Assembly: GCF_900461105.1 (NCBI RefSeq)
Contig: NZ_UFWZ01000001.1
Location: 186,001-250,000, forward strand
Direction: 5' to 3'
Source of the DNA: Clostridium putrefaciens
GTDB taxonomy: Bacteria > Bacillota > Clostridia > Clostridiales > Clostridiaceae
Length of the DNA stretch: 64,000 nucleotides
Below are positions 26,388 through 35,599 of this stretch, in pieces (position 1 is the first letter of the stretch; the number at the start of each line of letters is the position of its first letter). A model generated the notes under the pieces. It ran no database searches and had not been told where the DNA came from. It saw only the letters and a list, made by a program, of their open reading frames with translations. Made by a program: the position numbers and the translations under genes.

Positions 26388-27518
26388 ATGTTTATTAATA
26401 GGGAAAGTGTTAATAATAGAAATAAATATGCGAATATGCTAAAGGCTATGGGGTCATTATCAAAACTTTCATCAGAGAGTTCTATACCTTACTTAGGTTA
26501 TAGAGAAGTAGAGAATATCTTTTGTAGAGCATTTGATGCAACAAATTTATCAAGGGTAGACTGTTCGGCTGATGCAACAAAAGATGGAGTGGGAATTGGT
26601 ATTAAAACATTCTTGGAGGGTAACGGAAAAACATTGCAAAAGATAGCAGAATTTAATAAAGACATGGGCTTATTTAGTGGAAAAACACCTAAAGAAATTG
26701 TTATAACAATTTCAGAGTTAAGAAATGAAAGAATAAATGCAACAAAAAGGATAAATGGATTATCAAGCATGATATATCATTGTGTTGTAAGGCAAGAAAG
26801 GAAGATAAGGGTATATGAGTGTAAAATGGACTTAATAAATATAAAGGAAATAAAAGATATTAAGTTTAGTGGAAAAAACACTATAAGATTTGAGGATAAT
26901 GTAAATGAATATAGTATAAATATATCTAAAAGTACATTATATAAAAGATTTATAACAGAGAATATTCTTTTAGAAACAAACGTAGATATAATATCAGATC
27001 CATATGAGTTAATTATAAATCTACTTGCAGGAGGGAGTGAAAGCTTGAGTTTTGATCCAATAATTAGTGAAAAAGAGCACATATATTTACCGCTATATTC
27101 AGATAGAGGAGGAAGACATGTTCCAAAGAAAAGTGGATTAAATCAATGGAATGCGGGAGGAAGAACAAGGGGATTTAATGAGGTTTATATACCAATACCT
27201 TCATGGATACACAGGGTATTTGATGGATTCTTTCCAAAAAGAGATGTACCATTTAATTTAGTGTTGCCAGATGGTAATGTATTAAATGCCAAGGTATGTC
27301 AAGATGGGGGAAAAGCTTTAATGACTAACCCTAATAAAGCACTAGGAAAGTGGATACTTAGACAGGTAATGGAATTAGATGAAGGAGATTTACTTACATA
27401 TGACAGGTTAGAAGAGTTAGGTCTTGATTCAGTAGTGATTTATAAAGAAGATGAAGAAACTTATTCAATTAACTTTACAGAAGTGGGATCCTTTGATAGG
27501 TTTTACGAAGATTTATAG
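26388..27518 (+). CDS. Type II restriction endonuclease with NgoFVII-like C-terminal domain
   Basis: A 376-residue protein. The C-terminal third (about residues 230-376) follows the NgoFVII/B3-like DNA-binding pattern: GGRHVPKKSGLNQWNAG, EVYIPIPSWIHR, FFP, and CQDGGKALMTNPN. The N-terminal part lacks the phospholipase D-type H-x-K motif of NgoFVII and BfiI. Instead it has YREVENIF, then SADATKDGVGIGIKTF near residues 60-74, a D-x(n)-x-K arrangement like the PD-(D/E)xK nucleases. It sits between an XRE regulator and a cytosine methylase. The recognition site is unknown. Confidence 0.75.
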   Translation: MFINRESVNNRNKYANMLKAMGSLSKLSSESSIPYLGYREVENIFCRAFDATNLSRVDCSADATKDGVGIGIKTFLEGNGKTLQKIAEFNKDMGLFSGKTPKEIVITISELRNERINATKRINGLSSMIYHCVVRQERKIRVYECKMDLINIKEIKDIKFSGKNTIRFEDNVNEYSINISKSTLYKRFITENILLETNVDIISDPYELIINLLAGGSESLSFDPIISEKEHIYLPLYSDRGGRHVPKKSGLNQWNAGGRTRGFNEVYIPIPSWIHRVFDGFFPKRDVPFNLVLPDGNVLNAKVCQDGGKALMTNPNKALGKWILRQVMELDEGDLLTYDRLEELGLDSVVIYKEDEETYSINFTEVGSFDRFYEDL

Positions 27519-27658
27519 ATTTCATTATTAAAGATTAGAGGATAAAAGGCTACTGTAATTTTAAAAAACTAAGTTGCGTGCAACAAGCTGCTTTTTATTA
27601 TAAACTGTGATATACTAAACAAGATTTTAGATCAATAACGCAAAGAAGGTGTTAATAA

Positions 27659-28645
27659 ATGAATAATCAATATAACGTAGGGAGTATGTTTGCAGGAATT
27701 GGTGGTATTTGCATAGGGTTTAAGCTTGCTGGTGCAAAAATTATTTGGGCTAATGAAATGGATAAATACGCATGTATTACATATAGAGAAAATTTTGGAG
27801 ACGGATATTTGGTAGAAGGAGATATTCATTCAATAGATGTAAAAGAGATACCAGATATAGATATATTGACATCTGGATTTCCTTGTCAAGCTTTTTCAAT
27901 AGCAGGATATAGAAGAGGTTTTAATGATGAAAGAGGGAATTTATTTTTTGAAACTTTAAGAGTTATTCAAGGTAAAAGACCTAGAGCATTTATTATAGAG
28001 AATGTAAAAAACCTAGTAGGGCATGATGGTGGCAAAACATTTAGAATAATCAAAGAAGCTTTGATTCAAGAGGGGTATAATATCAAATATCAGATATTAA
28101 ATTCTATGGAATTCGGAAATGTACCACAGAATAGGGAGCGTATTTATATTGTCGGGTTTTTAAATGAAGAAGAATGTGATGAATTTCATTTTCCAAAACC
28201 AATAAGGTTAACCAATAAAGTAAGTGATATTTTAGATAACAAAGTAAAAGTGGATGAAAAATATTATTACACATCTTCATCTAAATATTATGATGAGCTT
28301 AATGAAACAATAATTAAGGAAGATACTATTTACCAGTTAAGAAGGGTTTACATTAGAGAAAATAAAAGTAATGTTTGCCCAACCTTAACAGCTAATATGG
28401 GAACAGGCGGACATAATGTTCCATTGGTAAAAGATAAATATGGAATCAGAAAATTAACGCCAAAAGAATGTTTGGCATTTCAAGGATTTCCTAAAGAGTA
28501 TAAGATACCTAGTAATTTGAGTAATGGACAGTTATACAAACAAATAGGAAACTCAGTTTCAGTACCGGTAGTAAACAGAATTGCAAAAGAGATGATATCA
28601 GCAATGAATAAAAGTAATAAAAATAATAATTACAGAGAAGCCTAA
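27659..28645 (+). CDS. DNA (cytosine-5) methyltransferase
   Basis: A 328-residue enzyme that methylates cytosine C5 at the restriction site. Motif I is FAGIGGICIGF. The catalytic Cys76 is in GFPCQAFS (motif IV), ENV near residue 113 is motif VI, and PQNRERIYIVGF is motif VIII. The C-terminal QIGNSVSVPVVNRIA is motif X. The region between motifs VIII and IX (about 100 residues) is the target recognition domain. It has its own ribosome site and probably its own promoter in the 140-bp gap after the endonuclease, which would protect the host first. Confidence 0.95.
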   Translation: MNNQYNVGSMFAGIGGICIGFKLAGAKIIWANEMDKYACITYRENFGDGYLVEGDIHSIDVKEIPDIDILTSGFPCQAFSIAGYRRGFNDERGNLFFETLRVIQGKRPRAFIIENVKNLVGHDGGKTFRIIKEALIQEGYNIKYQILNSMEFGNVPQNRERIYIVGFLNEEECDEFHFPKPIRLTNKVSDILDNKVKVDEKYYYTSSSKYYDELNETIIKEDTIYQLRRVYIRENKSNVCPTLTANMGTGGHNVPLVKDKYGIRKLTPKECLAFQGFPKEYKIPSNLSNGQLYKQIGNSVSVPVVNRIAKEMISAMNKSNKNNNYREA

Positions 28646-28671
28646 GTATAAATTTATACTTAGGCTTTTTA
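28639..28671 (+). terminator. Terminator of the methyltransferase gene
   Basis: Palindrome AGCCTAAGTATAAATTTATACTTAGGCT with a T-run, overlapping the methyltransferase stop codon. Confidence 0.85.
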
Positions 28672-28706
28672 AAAAAGGTTAAGTAAGAAATTAATCTATA
28701 ATTAGA

Positions 28707-29052
28707 ATGGTATTTCTAGAAAATCAATTGAGTGGAGTTATAACACATTTTAATTGGGATATGCATAGAAAGATACCATTAACAATAATTGAACCCATGT
28801 TAGCAGTAATGTTTTTAAAGAGGAATAAAGATTTTATTAAATTACCAAAAAGAAGATTATTAAATATTTTATCTAAAGTTTGCAGATGCTAAAGGTAAAT
28901 ATATTTATGGAAAGGATTTATTTTTACATCATTCTAAGGTCAAAGATCAATCTAACAGCAAAAATATTCATGAAGGTCAAGAAGTTACTTTTGATGTAGT
29001 GGAAGGTGAAAAAGGACCACAGGCTATAAATGTAGAGATAGTAGTAAGATAA
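28707..29052 (+). pseudogene. Frameshifted gene with cold-shock-like C-terminus
   Basis: The frame from 28707 gives 61 residues and stops at 28890-28892. In another frame, 28879-29052 encodes FADAKGKYIYGKDLFLHHSK, then EGQEVTFDVVEGEKGPQA, and ends NVEIVVR. This is the C-terminal half of a cold-shock (CSD) fold, where EGQ-V-FDV-EG-KGPQA is characteristic. The RNP1 half is missing. Either a fusion gene was frameshifted or two fragments were joined. It is unlikely to make an active nucleic-acid chaperone. Confidence 0.6.
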
Positions 29053-29132
29053 GGAAGGTCCTTGGCTTTAGGTGAAGTTTTGAACTTAAGCTGAAAATAA
29101 GAATTATATAGTGCAACAGGTTTAAAAGGACG

Positions 29133-29170
29133 AGCACAGATTCATATTATATGGTTATGTGCTTTTTTTT
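29133..29170 (+). terminator. Terminator after the cold-shock remnant
   Basis: AGCACA/TGTGCT stem with a 19-nt loop, followed by eight T. Confidence 0.7.
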
Positions 29171-29281
29171 GTATTTAGGAAAAATATAATTTAGTTTAGT
29201 TTAATGATAAAAATTGATATAATAGCATTAGAACTTATCTAAAGGAAACAAATTCTTTAAAGTTAAATGAAGAGGTGAATT

Positions 29282-29515
29282 ATGACTAATGATGAAATAT
29301 ATAAACGTCTAATGGTAATGGCTACTGTTAAGGCTGGAAAGAGTTTTATTAAAACTTGTGATATAAGTAAAGGTGACCTAAGCAAGCTTTGCAAAAAACA
29401 TGATATATTTATTGTAGACAAAGCTACTAAAGAGGATATGATTGACAGATTCGTAGCAGAAACATTGGGTGTTAAGCTTAGAAAAAAGGCAATAAATAAA
29501 TATAATACTAAGTAG
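29282..29515 (+). CDS. Small hypothetical protein
   Basis: A 77-residue basic soluble protein. It has helices at both ends (MTNDEIYKRLMVMATVKAGK; DMIDRFVAETLGVKLRKKA) around a DISKGDLSKLCKKHDIFIV centre, which may form a small SAP- or winged-helix-like fold. No family is assigned. The ribosome site AGAGGTG precedes the ATG, and a promoter-like TATAAT lies near 29217. Monocistronic, followed by the conserved 52-nt element. Confidence 0.5.
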   Translation: MTNDEIYKRLMVMATVKAGKSFIKTCDISKGDLSKLCKKHDIFIVDKATKEDMIDRFVAETLGVKLRKKAINKYNTK

Positions 29516-29523
29516 AAGCAAGG

Positions 29524-29575
29524 GAGCTACTCCGAGCCTAAGAGGATAGAAGAATCCCGCATAGGAGCGTTAAAG
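29524..29575 (+). ncRNA. Dispersed 52-nt conserved element, copy B
   Basis: Ungapped match to 1840-1891 (39/52 identical). Both copies lie between convergent genes, next to a terminator hairpin, and both are followed by GTTTCTA within 30 nt. It contains GAGCCTAAGAGGATAGAAGA and CCGCA. Transcription and strand are unknown. Confidence 0.4.
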
Positions 29576-29601
29576 GTTTCTAGAATATATGTATAAATAT
29601 T

Positions 29602-29646
29602 AATAAGCCATGATAAGATTTAAGATTTTATCATGGCTTATTATTT
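29602..29646. terminator. Bidirectional terminator
   Basis: Fifteen-base perfect arms, AATAAGCCATGATAA and TTATCATGGCTTATT, with A/T tails. It lies between the small gene and the chemoreceptor gene on the other strand. Confidence 0.85.
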
Positions 29647-29697
29647 TATCTTATTTCACTTTTTATGAGAAGGTGAAATAAATTAAAAAACAGTTGA

Positions 29698-32163
29698 TTA
29701 TTCTATAACTATATCTTCAAACCTTACCATTCCGAGTGGGTTAAGTCTTGCACCTAATACACCAGGATTAGTAGCTATAGCTATTTGTGGATGATATAAG
29801 AATATCCATGGGCTATCATTAATAATCTGATTTTGAATATCCTCATATACCTTAGTTTTTTTAATTGGGTTTATTATTTCTTTAGCCTTTCTCATCATTT
29901 CTAATACATCTTCATTTTCATATCTTGTGAAGTTTGTATAATTACTTGCGTTAAAGTTAGGCAAAAGAAAGTTATCAGGGTCTCCAGTATCAGCTATCCA
30001 CCTACTTATGAATATATCAGAGTTTGGTATAGAATCAAAGTATTTATCATTTGGAACTGCTGTTACTATGCACTCAATTCCAACTTTTTTTAGGTCTTCA
30101 ATGAGGTATTTAGCTATTTTATTAAAGACAGTATCACTGCTACCTTCTCTTATAATCAATTTAAGCCTGGTTTTTGATGAAAGTCCCTTTTTAGATATTA
30201 GGCTTTTTACCATTTCAGGATTGTAATTGAAAGAAGGTAAGTATTTATTGTCTATTATATTAGGAGGTATCGGGCCCTTTGATTCTGTGGCCAAGCCACC
30301 TAAAACTTCAGTTATAATTTTTTTTCTATCTATTGCATGATTTAGAGCTTTTCTGATTTCACTATCTTGCACAAGAGGAGAAGTACTTTTTAAATTAAAG
30401 CCAGCATAATAAGTACACATAACATCCTTCAATTTAATAGAAGAAGACTCCGAGGTATTTAGGATTTCCATTGTTGTTTTACTATCTATTGTAATAAAAT
30501 TATAATCTTTACTTAGAAATTTCCGAGATGCATTTAAAGGATTGAATTCTATTTCAATCCTATCTGAATAGGGTGCACCACCAAAATAATCTTTAAAAGC
30601 GGTTAGGGTACAAGAATCATCTTTTATCTCATCTAAAATAAAGGGTCCACAACCTACAATTTTACCTTTTTCTATTTCTTCCTTTGCTATAATAGAACAA
30701 GAGTATTGTCCAAGGTTTAATAAAAAGCCTGTGTAGGGAATTGAAAGCTTTAAAGAAAGCCTATATTTATCTAGTATCTTTATGCCAGTGACCTCTTTAG
30801 CCCTTCGATTTAAATATGCCTTGGAACCTTCTATACTTTCAAGAAACCAAGTATTTGGAGATTTTAGTGCTGGGCTTAAGATTCTTTCATAGGAGTATTT
30901 AACATCAGAGGAAGTAACTTCTCTACCATTATGAAATTTTGCGCCCTTTCTTAAATTAAAAACCCAAGTTAGATGATCTTCTTCCACATACCAACTTTTA
31001 GCAAGGCCGGGACAAATTTCGCCTGAAGAGCCAAAGGTTAGTAGAGAAGCGTGAGCATTTACAATTACTTGTCCACTTTCTTGATCCATAGCAAGAGCTG
31101 GATCAAATCCAAGAGGAGCACTGTTAAGACAAGTTCTTAAGGTAGAAACCTCCTTAGCATTTGAAGCAACTTCTTGAAGTAACTTATCTGATATGTATTT
31201 TAAATCCTCTGAAACCTCTGATAAAATAGTAAGAGAGGTTTTAGTATATTGAGTATTTAAAGCAGCTGATTCTACAACAGATAATAACTTTTCTGAAATA
31301 TAACTCATGTTTTCTGCAGAACTTATAACGTTTTCTAAGTTTTCAGTCTGACTTTCTAGAGCAAGGTTTATTTCTCCTGTTACATCTGTGCTAGTTTGTA
31401 CTGCTTTTATAATGTTTTGAAAAACTACCATAGTATTGTTAGCTATTTCAGTACCCTCTTTTACCTTTAGACTTGTTTTATCCATAGCCTCAATTGTATG
31501 GGATATGCTAGCATTTATTTCATTTATAGTTTTTGAAATAAACCCAGCGGATTCAACGCTTCTTTCAGCAAGCTTTTTAACCTCTGTTGCAACTACAGTG
31601 AACCCTCTACCAGAATCTCCTGCTCTTGCAGCTTCAATAGATGCATTTAAAGAAAGTAAGTTTGTATGATTAGCTATGTCTTTAATTACATCTAACATAT
31701 CATTAATATGTGCAGACTTTGAATTAAGATCCATAACGACTGTTTTAGCATTCTCTACAGAAGATTCTATTTCACTCATGGCATCAATAGAATCACCTAC
31801 AGCCTTACTTCCTTCCTTTGCAATGTCCATAGTTTGATTTGCTATTTGCTTTGAATTATCTGTACTAGCTAAAACCTCCTCTGCCAAAGCAGAATAATTA
31901 GTGATTTCATTGACTAACTTATCAATAGAACTCATTTGTACTTCTACATATTTATTAATATCCGTTGTAATTTCAATTAAATTTTCTGTAGCAAAACCGG
32001 TTTCATCAATCTTATTACTTAGTTTATTTACAATACATTTTTGATTGTGCTTTAAAACTGCAATTTTGTTTTGAGATGATATGTTTTGGATTTTGTAATT
32101 GAGTTTAGTGTTCTCCATAGTAACGTCAGGAACCATGGTCTTTTTAGTTTTAAAATTAAACAT
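29698..32163 (-). CDS. Soluble chemoreceptor fused to a peptide-binding (SBP_bac_5) domain
   Basis: An 821-residue two-part protein. Residues 60-330 are a methyl-accepting chemotaxis signalling coiled coil; the hairpin tip is [20 protein letters not shown], followed by KLAERS (about residues 163-202). Residues 341-821 are a family-5 solute-binding domain with [28 protein letters not shown] and [15 protein letters not shown]. There is no signal peptide or membrane segment from ATG 32163, which has a strong AGGAGG site. Both domains should thus be cytoplasmic. An upstream extension of the frame is hydrophobic but has no ribosome site. It may sense intracellular peptides. Confidence 0.8.
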   Translation of the reverse strand: MFNFKTKKTMVPDVTMENTKLNYKIQNISSQNKIAVLKHNQKCIVNKLSNKIDETGFATENLIEITTDINKYVEVQMSSIDKLVNEITNYSALAEEVLASTDNSKQIANQTMDIAKEGSKAVGDSIDAMSEIESSVENAKTVVMDLNSKSAHINDMLDVIKDIANHTNLLSLNASIEAARAGDSGRGFTVVATEVKKLAERSVESAGFISKTINEINASISHTIEAMDKTSLKVKEGTEIANNTMVVFQNIIKAVQTSTDVTGEINLALESQTENLENVISSAENMSYISEKLLSVVESAALNTQYTKTSLTILSEVSEDLKYISDKLLQEVASNAKEVSTLRTCLNSAPLGFDPALAMDQESGQVIVNAHASLLTFGSSGEICPGLAKSWYVEEDHLTWVFNLRKGAKFHNGREVTSSDVKYSYERILSPALKSPNTWFLESIEGSKAYLNRRAKEVTGIKILDKYRLSLKLSIPYTGFLLNLGQYSCSIIAKEEIEKGKIVGCGPFILDEIKDDSCTLTAFKDYFGGAPYSDRIEIEFNPLNASRKFLSKDYNFITIDSKTTMEILNTSESSSIKLKDVMCTYYAGFNLKSTSPLVQDSEIRKALNHAIDRKKIITEVLGGLATESKGPIPPNIIDNKYLPSFNYNPEMVKSLISKKGLSSKTRLKLIIREGSSDTVFNKIAKYLIEDLKKVGIECIVTAVPNDKYFDSIPNSDIFISRWIADTGDPDNFLLPNFNASNYTNFTRYENEDVLEMMRKAKEIINPIKKTKVYEDIQNQIINDSPWIFLYHPQIAIATNPGVLGARLNPLGMVRFEDIVIE

Positions 32164-32423
32164 TAAAAGCCTCCTAAATGTAAAGTCATGATTAGAATAT
32201 ATACATATATACATTATTAGCCAAACCGATGAAAACGTCAACAGTAATATGATGTTTATACAAAGATAAACCATATCTATTTGCAATATCATGTATCAAG
32301 ATTAAAGAGTAAATTAAAATTTAGGTAGAGTAGTTTTAAATCAATAAAAAGTTGAATAGGCTTGCTAGTATTAAATTATATGTAATACAATGTAATAAAG
32401 ATAAATAAAGAGGAGGATTTTAA

Positions 32424-32759
32424 GTGGAAGCAGATTTAAATAAACTAAAAGTTATAAAAAGAAGAAGAAAATCTATAGTAAGATCAAACACCCCAAACTT
32501 TAACAGCGTATATGCTAAAATACTTTATCTAGAACTAGAAAAAAGGAAGCCTTCTACGGACTTTGAAATTTCTTTAGAAGAACTTAAACATATATTGATG
32601 GTACCAAACCTTGCATATGTATATTCCCATTTAAGACTTAGAGTATTAGATAGTATAATGAAAGAATTTAATGAAGTAAATTCACCTATTGAATTCAGCT
32701 ATGAAATTGTAAGGGAAAATGAAAAAGACATAGTTAAGTTTAAAATTAAATATATTTGA
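32424..32759 (+). CDS. Small hypothetical protein, possible winged helix
   Basis: A 111-residue protein with a GTG start 7 nt after AGGAGG. The N-terminus is very basic (LKVIKRRRKSIVRSN). The rest alternates helices and strands, ending with IEFSYEIVRENEKDIVKFKI. This is faintly reminiscent of a winged helix such as those of plasmid Rep initiators, but too weak to assign. It is followed after 20 nt by the truncated tag gene. Confidence 0.5.
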   Translation: MEADLNKLKVIKRRRKSIVRSNTPNFNSVYAKILYLELEKRKPSTDFEISLEELKHILMVPNLAYVYSHLRLRVLDSIMKEFNEVNSPIEFSYEIVRENEKDIVKFKIKYI

Positions 32760-32779
32760 TAAATAAAGGGGAGTTTAAA

Positions 32780-33145
32780 ATGAATAGGTGTCCATGGTGT
32801 AAAGATAATGAGATTTATATTAAATATCACGATGAAGAGTGGAGTGTACCTGTACATGATGATATAAAACATTTTGAATTCCTAGTGTTAGAATCAGCCA
32901 AGGCAGGTCTAAGCTGGATCACTGTGCTTAAAAAGAGAGAAGAATATAGGCGAGTTTATGATGATTTTGAACCTATAAAAGTATCACAATATGATGAAAA
33001 AAAGGTGAATGAATTAGTTCAAAATCCAGGGATAATAAGAAATAAAAAGAAGATAGAAGCATCCATAAACTATGCATATCTTCAGGCTATAGGGGTTATT
33101 AATGATCATATAACTAGTTGCTTTAGACATACGCAAATACTATAA
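32780..33145 (+). pseudogene. tag: DNA-3-methyladenine glycosylase I with internal deletion
   Basis: A 121-residue protein, against about 190 for intact Tag, which removes alkylated adenine from DNA. The N-terminal half is well conserved: NRCPWCKDNE, YHDEEWSVP, and the catalytic FEFLVLESAKAGLSW. Then IRNKKKIEASIN jumps straight to YAYLQAIGVINDHITSCF, the C-terminal zinc-site motif, with 60-70 central residues missing in frame. The zinc ligands (Cys and His at both ends) remain. Activity is doubtful, because the lost part forms much of the fold. ATG 32780 follows AAGGGGAG. Confidence 0.75.
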
Positions 33146-33153
33146 CAAAAACA

Positions 33154-33186
33154 AAGGAGCACCAAAAAATAATTGGTGCTCCTTTA
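33154..33186. terminator. Bidirectional terminator
   Basis: Arms AAAGGAGCACCAA and TTGGTGCTCCTTT, between the tag remnant and the folT-like gene. Confidence 0.85.
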
Positions 33187-33210
33187 AATATATTTTTATT
33201 AAAAGAGATA

Positions 33211-33723
33211 CTATATCTCTTTTTCTATCTTTGTTCCTAAGTACTTCCATGCAAGGGATAGAGTTATAACCTCGATAGGAAGCATAATTAATGATTTAAG
33301 TATTCTAGTTTGAGTTATTAATATAAAGGCTTTGTCAAATAATATAGAAAGCCAAAGGGTATTTAAGAATATATGCACAATTATGGTTATAAGCAAAGAT
33401 GAAACTATAAATCTTGTTATAGTTTTAGGCTTTTTATAAAGAACTAACCCATAAATTAGTCCTACTATAAATGCACTTAAAGTAAATCCTGGAAAGAAGG
33501 GTCCTTTAGGAACCAAGATTGCACCAATAAGATCCTCTATTCCTGCCATAACTCCCCCATATACTGGACCAAAGAGCATAGCACTTAAGGCTATGGGTAA
33601 AAACGCAAAACTTATCTTTATTGTAGGGAAAAGTTGTATAGATAAAAATCTAGATAGTACAAAGGTTATAGCTATAAATAAGGCCATGGTAACAATCTTT
33701 TTTGCTTTTGTCATTTTTGTCAT
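33211..33723 (-). CDS. folT: ECF transporter S component, folate-type (FolT-like)
   Basis: A membrane protein of about 170 residues with six hydrophobic segments. Its segments FPTIKISFAFLPIALSAMLF, GPVYGGVMAGIEDLIG and KGPFFPGFTLSAFIVGLIYG match the folate-family S components, which hand folate to a shared ECF module. The start is uncertain: GTG 33732, ATG 33723 and ATG 33714 are close together, with no clear ribosome site. The leader (33744-33830) contains several hairpins. Confidence 0.8.
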   Translation of the reverse strand: MTKMTKAKKIVTMALFIAITFVLSRFLSIQLFPTIKISFAFLPIALSAMLFGPVYGGVMAGIEDLIGAILVPKGPFFPGFTLSAFIVGLIYGLVLYKKPKTITRFIVSSLLITIIVHIFLNTLWLSILFDKAFILITQTRILKSLIMLPIEVITLSLAWKYLGTKIEKEI

Positions 33724-33743
33724 TTTAATCACTGCTACTTAAA

Positions 33744-33830
33744 ATATGGACAAATATATCCATATCAAGGTTTTTACTTTTAAGATTACACTTGCATCTT
33801 AAAAGTCATAAAATCCCGACTAGCCATCGG
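33744..33830 (-). promoter_or_regulatory. Hairpin-rich leader of the folT-like gene
   Basis: On the minus strand three hairpins precede the gene: CCGA/TCGG near 33816-33830, an 11-bp perfect ACTTTTAAGAT/ATCTTAAAAGT (33776-33806), and ATATGGA/TCCATAT (33744-33765). The tetrahydrofolate riboswitch consensus was looked for but not found. It may be a different regulator. Confidence 0.35.
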
Positions 33831-34443
33831 TACACATAACATTGGTTTTTATTATTAAATTTTGTACCTTATAGACTTAGTTAAATATATTTTGTCTAGT
33901 AGCGTACTCCTTTTTTATTTATTTTAATTTAAGCTTTCATATTTTCTTGAAAGGCTTAGGTAAATAGAAACTATTACCTGGTTATATAATATTTTAAATA
34001 GGTTGTCTAAAAGAATATTATTTTATTACTAATATACAACTATTTAAATTAAATAGAAAGTAATAGTTTATTCCTTACTATACTATTATATCAAATACAC
34101 GGGAAATTTACAGAAAGTTCGCAAATAAAACTTATAAAAATATTAAAGTTTAAATGATAATTAGATAAATTTTTTCCCTTTTAATTCAGAGTCTTTTAAA
34201 GGTATTTGTAAGATTTAATGTTTGGGCATTGGAAAGTTCAATGGGATTGAGGTTAAATAAACTATGAAAAGATTTGAACTATTAAGTTTGGATGATATTA
34301 TGATCTAAAGGTTTGATTTAAACAATATATGTTAATATATGTAAGCGTGTGTCGAAATATGTCGATATGTGTATGTATTTACAGTAAGTAGAACTATGTG
34401 TATAATAAAGAAGTATTATATAAGTTATTATAGGGGGAATATA
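33831..34443. other. Intergenic region, about 610 bp
   Basis: AT-rich gap between divergent folT-like and exporter genes. No gene of useful length, no terminator and no clear repeat was seen. The last 100 bp hold TGTCGAAATATGTCGATATG, a small inverted pattern near the exporter start that could be an operator. Confidence 0.35.
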
Positions 34444-35583
34444 ATGAACTTTTTAAAATTATTTATAAAACAAATAAAATCGCATCCAATTTTAGTATCT
34501 TTCTTTATTTTTGGATATTCCATATCTATCTTAATGTTATCAGTTAGTACAAGCAATATGGTTACGATGAAAAATCTTATACTAGAGCAAAGTAATGGAA
34601 TAAGTAAGAATAGTGTAAATATAGGTATACAGTATTCTAAAGATATAAATTTTGATGATATGAGTACATTTTTTAAAGATATATCTCCTAATAGTAAAGT
34701 GCGATTTGAAAATATAGCAACTTATTTTGAGACAGAAAGTGACAAAGAACAATACCCAATTATAAGTGAATATTTTATTAATCAGCCAGAATGGAAGGTT
34801 CCTATTATTAAAGGACGATATTACACTTCAAAGGAAATATTACAAAGTAATAAAGTTGCACTTATAGGTAAGGATTTAAAAAGATGTATACATGTAGAAA
34901 ATGGTGTAGAGAAAATTACAATGGGTGGAGAAACTTTTGATTTAATCGGTATAGTTGGTGACGAGAATCGAGACACAGCATGGGATTCTACTATATTTAT
35001 GCCTATAACGGCAATACCTAATACTAGTAAGGTAGATTATTTTAATTTTCAAAGGCAAAAAGTAGTTTTAACTAGTGGAGAAAATAGGCAATTTGAAGAT
35101 TTAGAAAATATAAAAAGTAATATAATATTAGAAGATGAAAATGCAACTGTTTATGTTACTGAAGTTGAAGGAGATACAAATATATTTTTAAATCTAGTTA
35201 GCATGAACTCTGAGTTCATAATGATAGCTGTAGTAGTAATAATTCTTTCAATAGCAAATATGATGAATTTAACATCATTTTGGATTAGGGATAGAAAAGG
35301 TGAGATAGCTATCAGAAAAGCTTTTGGTATAAGCAATTTTAATATTTCAATGTTGTTATTTAGTGAGCTGCTTTCTATAACACTTGTAACAGCGGTATCG
35401 TGTATAGTTAGCCAGTACATTTTAAGCTTTCTAGTTAAGAATATCTTTGGATATTATATTATAATTTATAAAGAGAATTATGCAATTGCCATATTAGTAT
35501 CATTAGGAGTTGCAAGTATCACATCTATTATACCAATATTAAAAGCACTTAAGATTCAACCTATAGAAGCACTTAGGGATTAG
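34444..35583 (+). CDS. FtsX/MacB-type ABC transporter permease, subunit 1
   Basis: About 379 residues: an N-terminal membrane helix, a large extracellular MacB-like domain (residues 45-255), and three C-terminal helices. The last of these contain WIRDRKGEIAIRKAFGISNF and end with KALKIQPIEALRD, the FtsX-family docking and end motifs. ATG 34444 follows GGGGG. It is followed by a second permease after 16 nt and an ATPase after that. Such three-gene sets act as mechanotransmission exporters or envelope-stress pumps for peptides, lipids or antibiotics. Confidence 0.85.
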   Translation: MNFLKLFIKQIKSHPILVSFFIFGYSISILMLSVSTSNMVTMKNLILEQSNGISKNSVNIGIQYSKDINFDDMSTFFKDISPNSKVRFENIATYFETESDKEQYPIISEYFINQPEWKVPIIKGRYYTSKEILQSNKVALIGKDLKRCIHVENGVEKITMGGETFDLIGIVGDENRDTAWDSTIFMPITAIPNTSKVDYFNFQRQKVVLTSGENRQFEDLENIKSNIILEDENATVYVTEVEGDTNIFLNLVSMNSEFIMIAVVVIILSIANMMNLTSFWIRDRKGEIAIRKAFGISNFNISMLLFSELLSITLVTAVSCIVSQYILSFLVKNIFGYYIIIYKENYAIAILVSLGVASITSIIPILKALKIQPIEALRD

Positions 35584-35599
35584 AAAGGAAGAAGATACT

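Noticed and set aside
32424-32759. Plasmid replication initiator
   Set aside because: Only a faint winged-helix likeness; no iterons or plasmid genes nearby.
33744-33830. Tetrahydrofolate riboswitch upstream of the folT-like gene
   Set aside because: Hairpins are present, but the conserved THF aptamer sequence could not be found.
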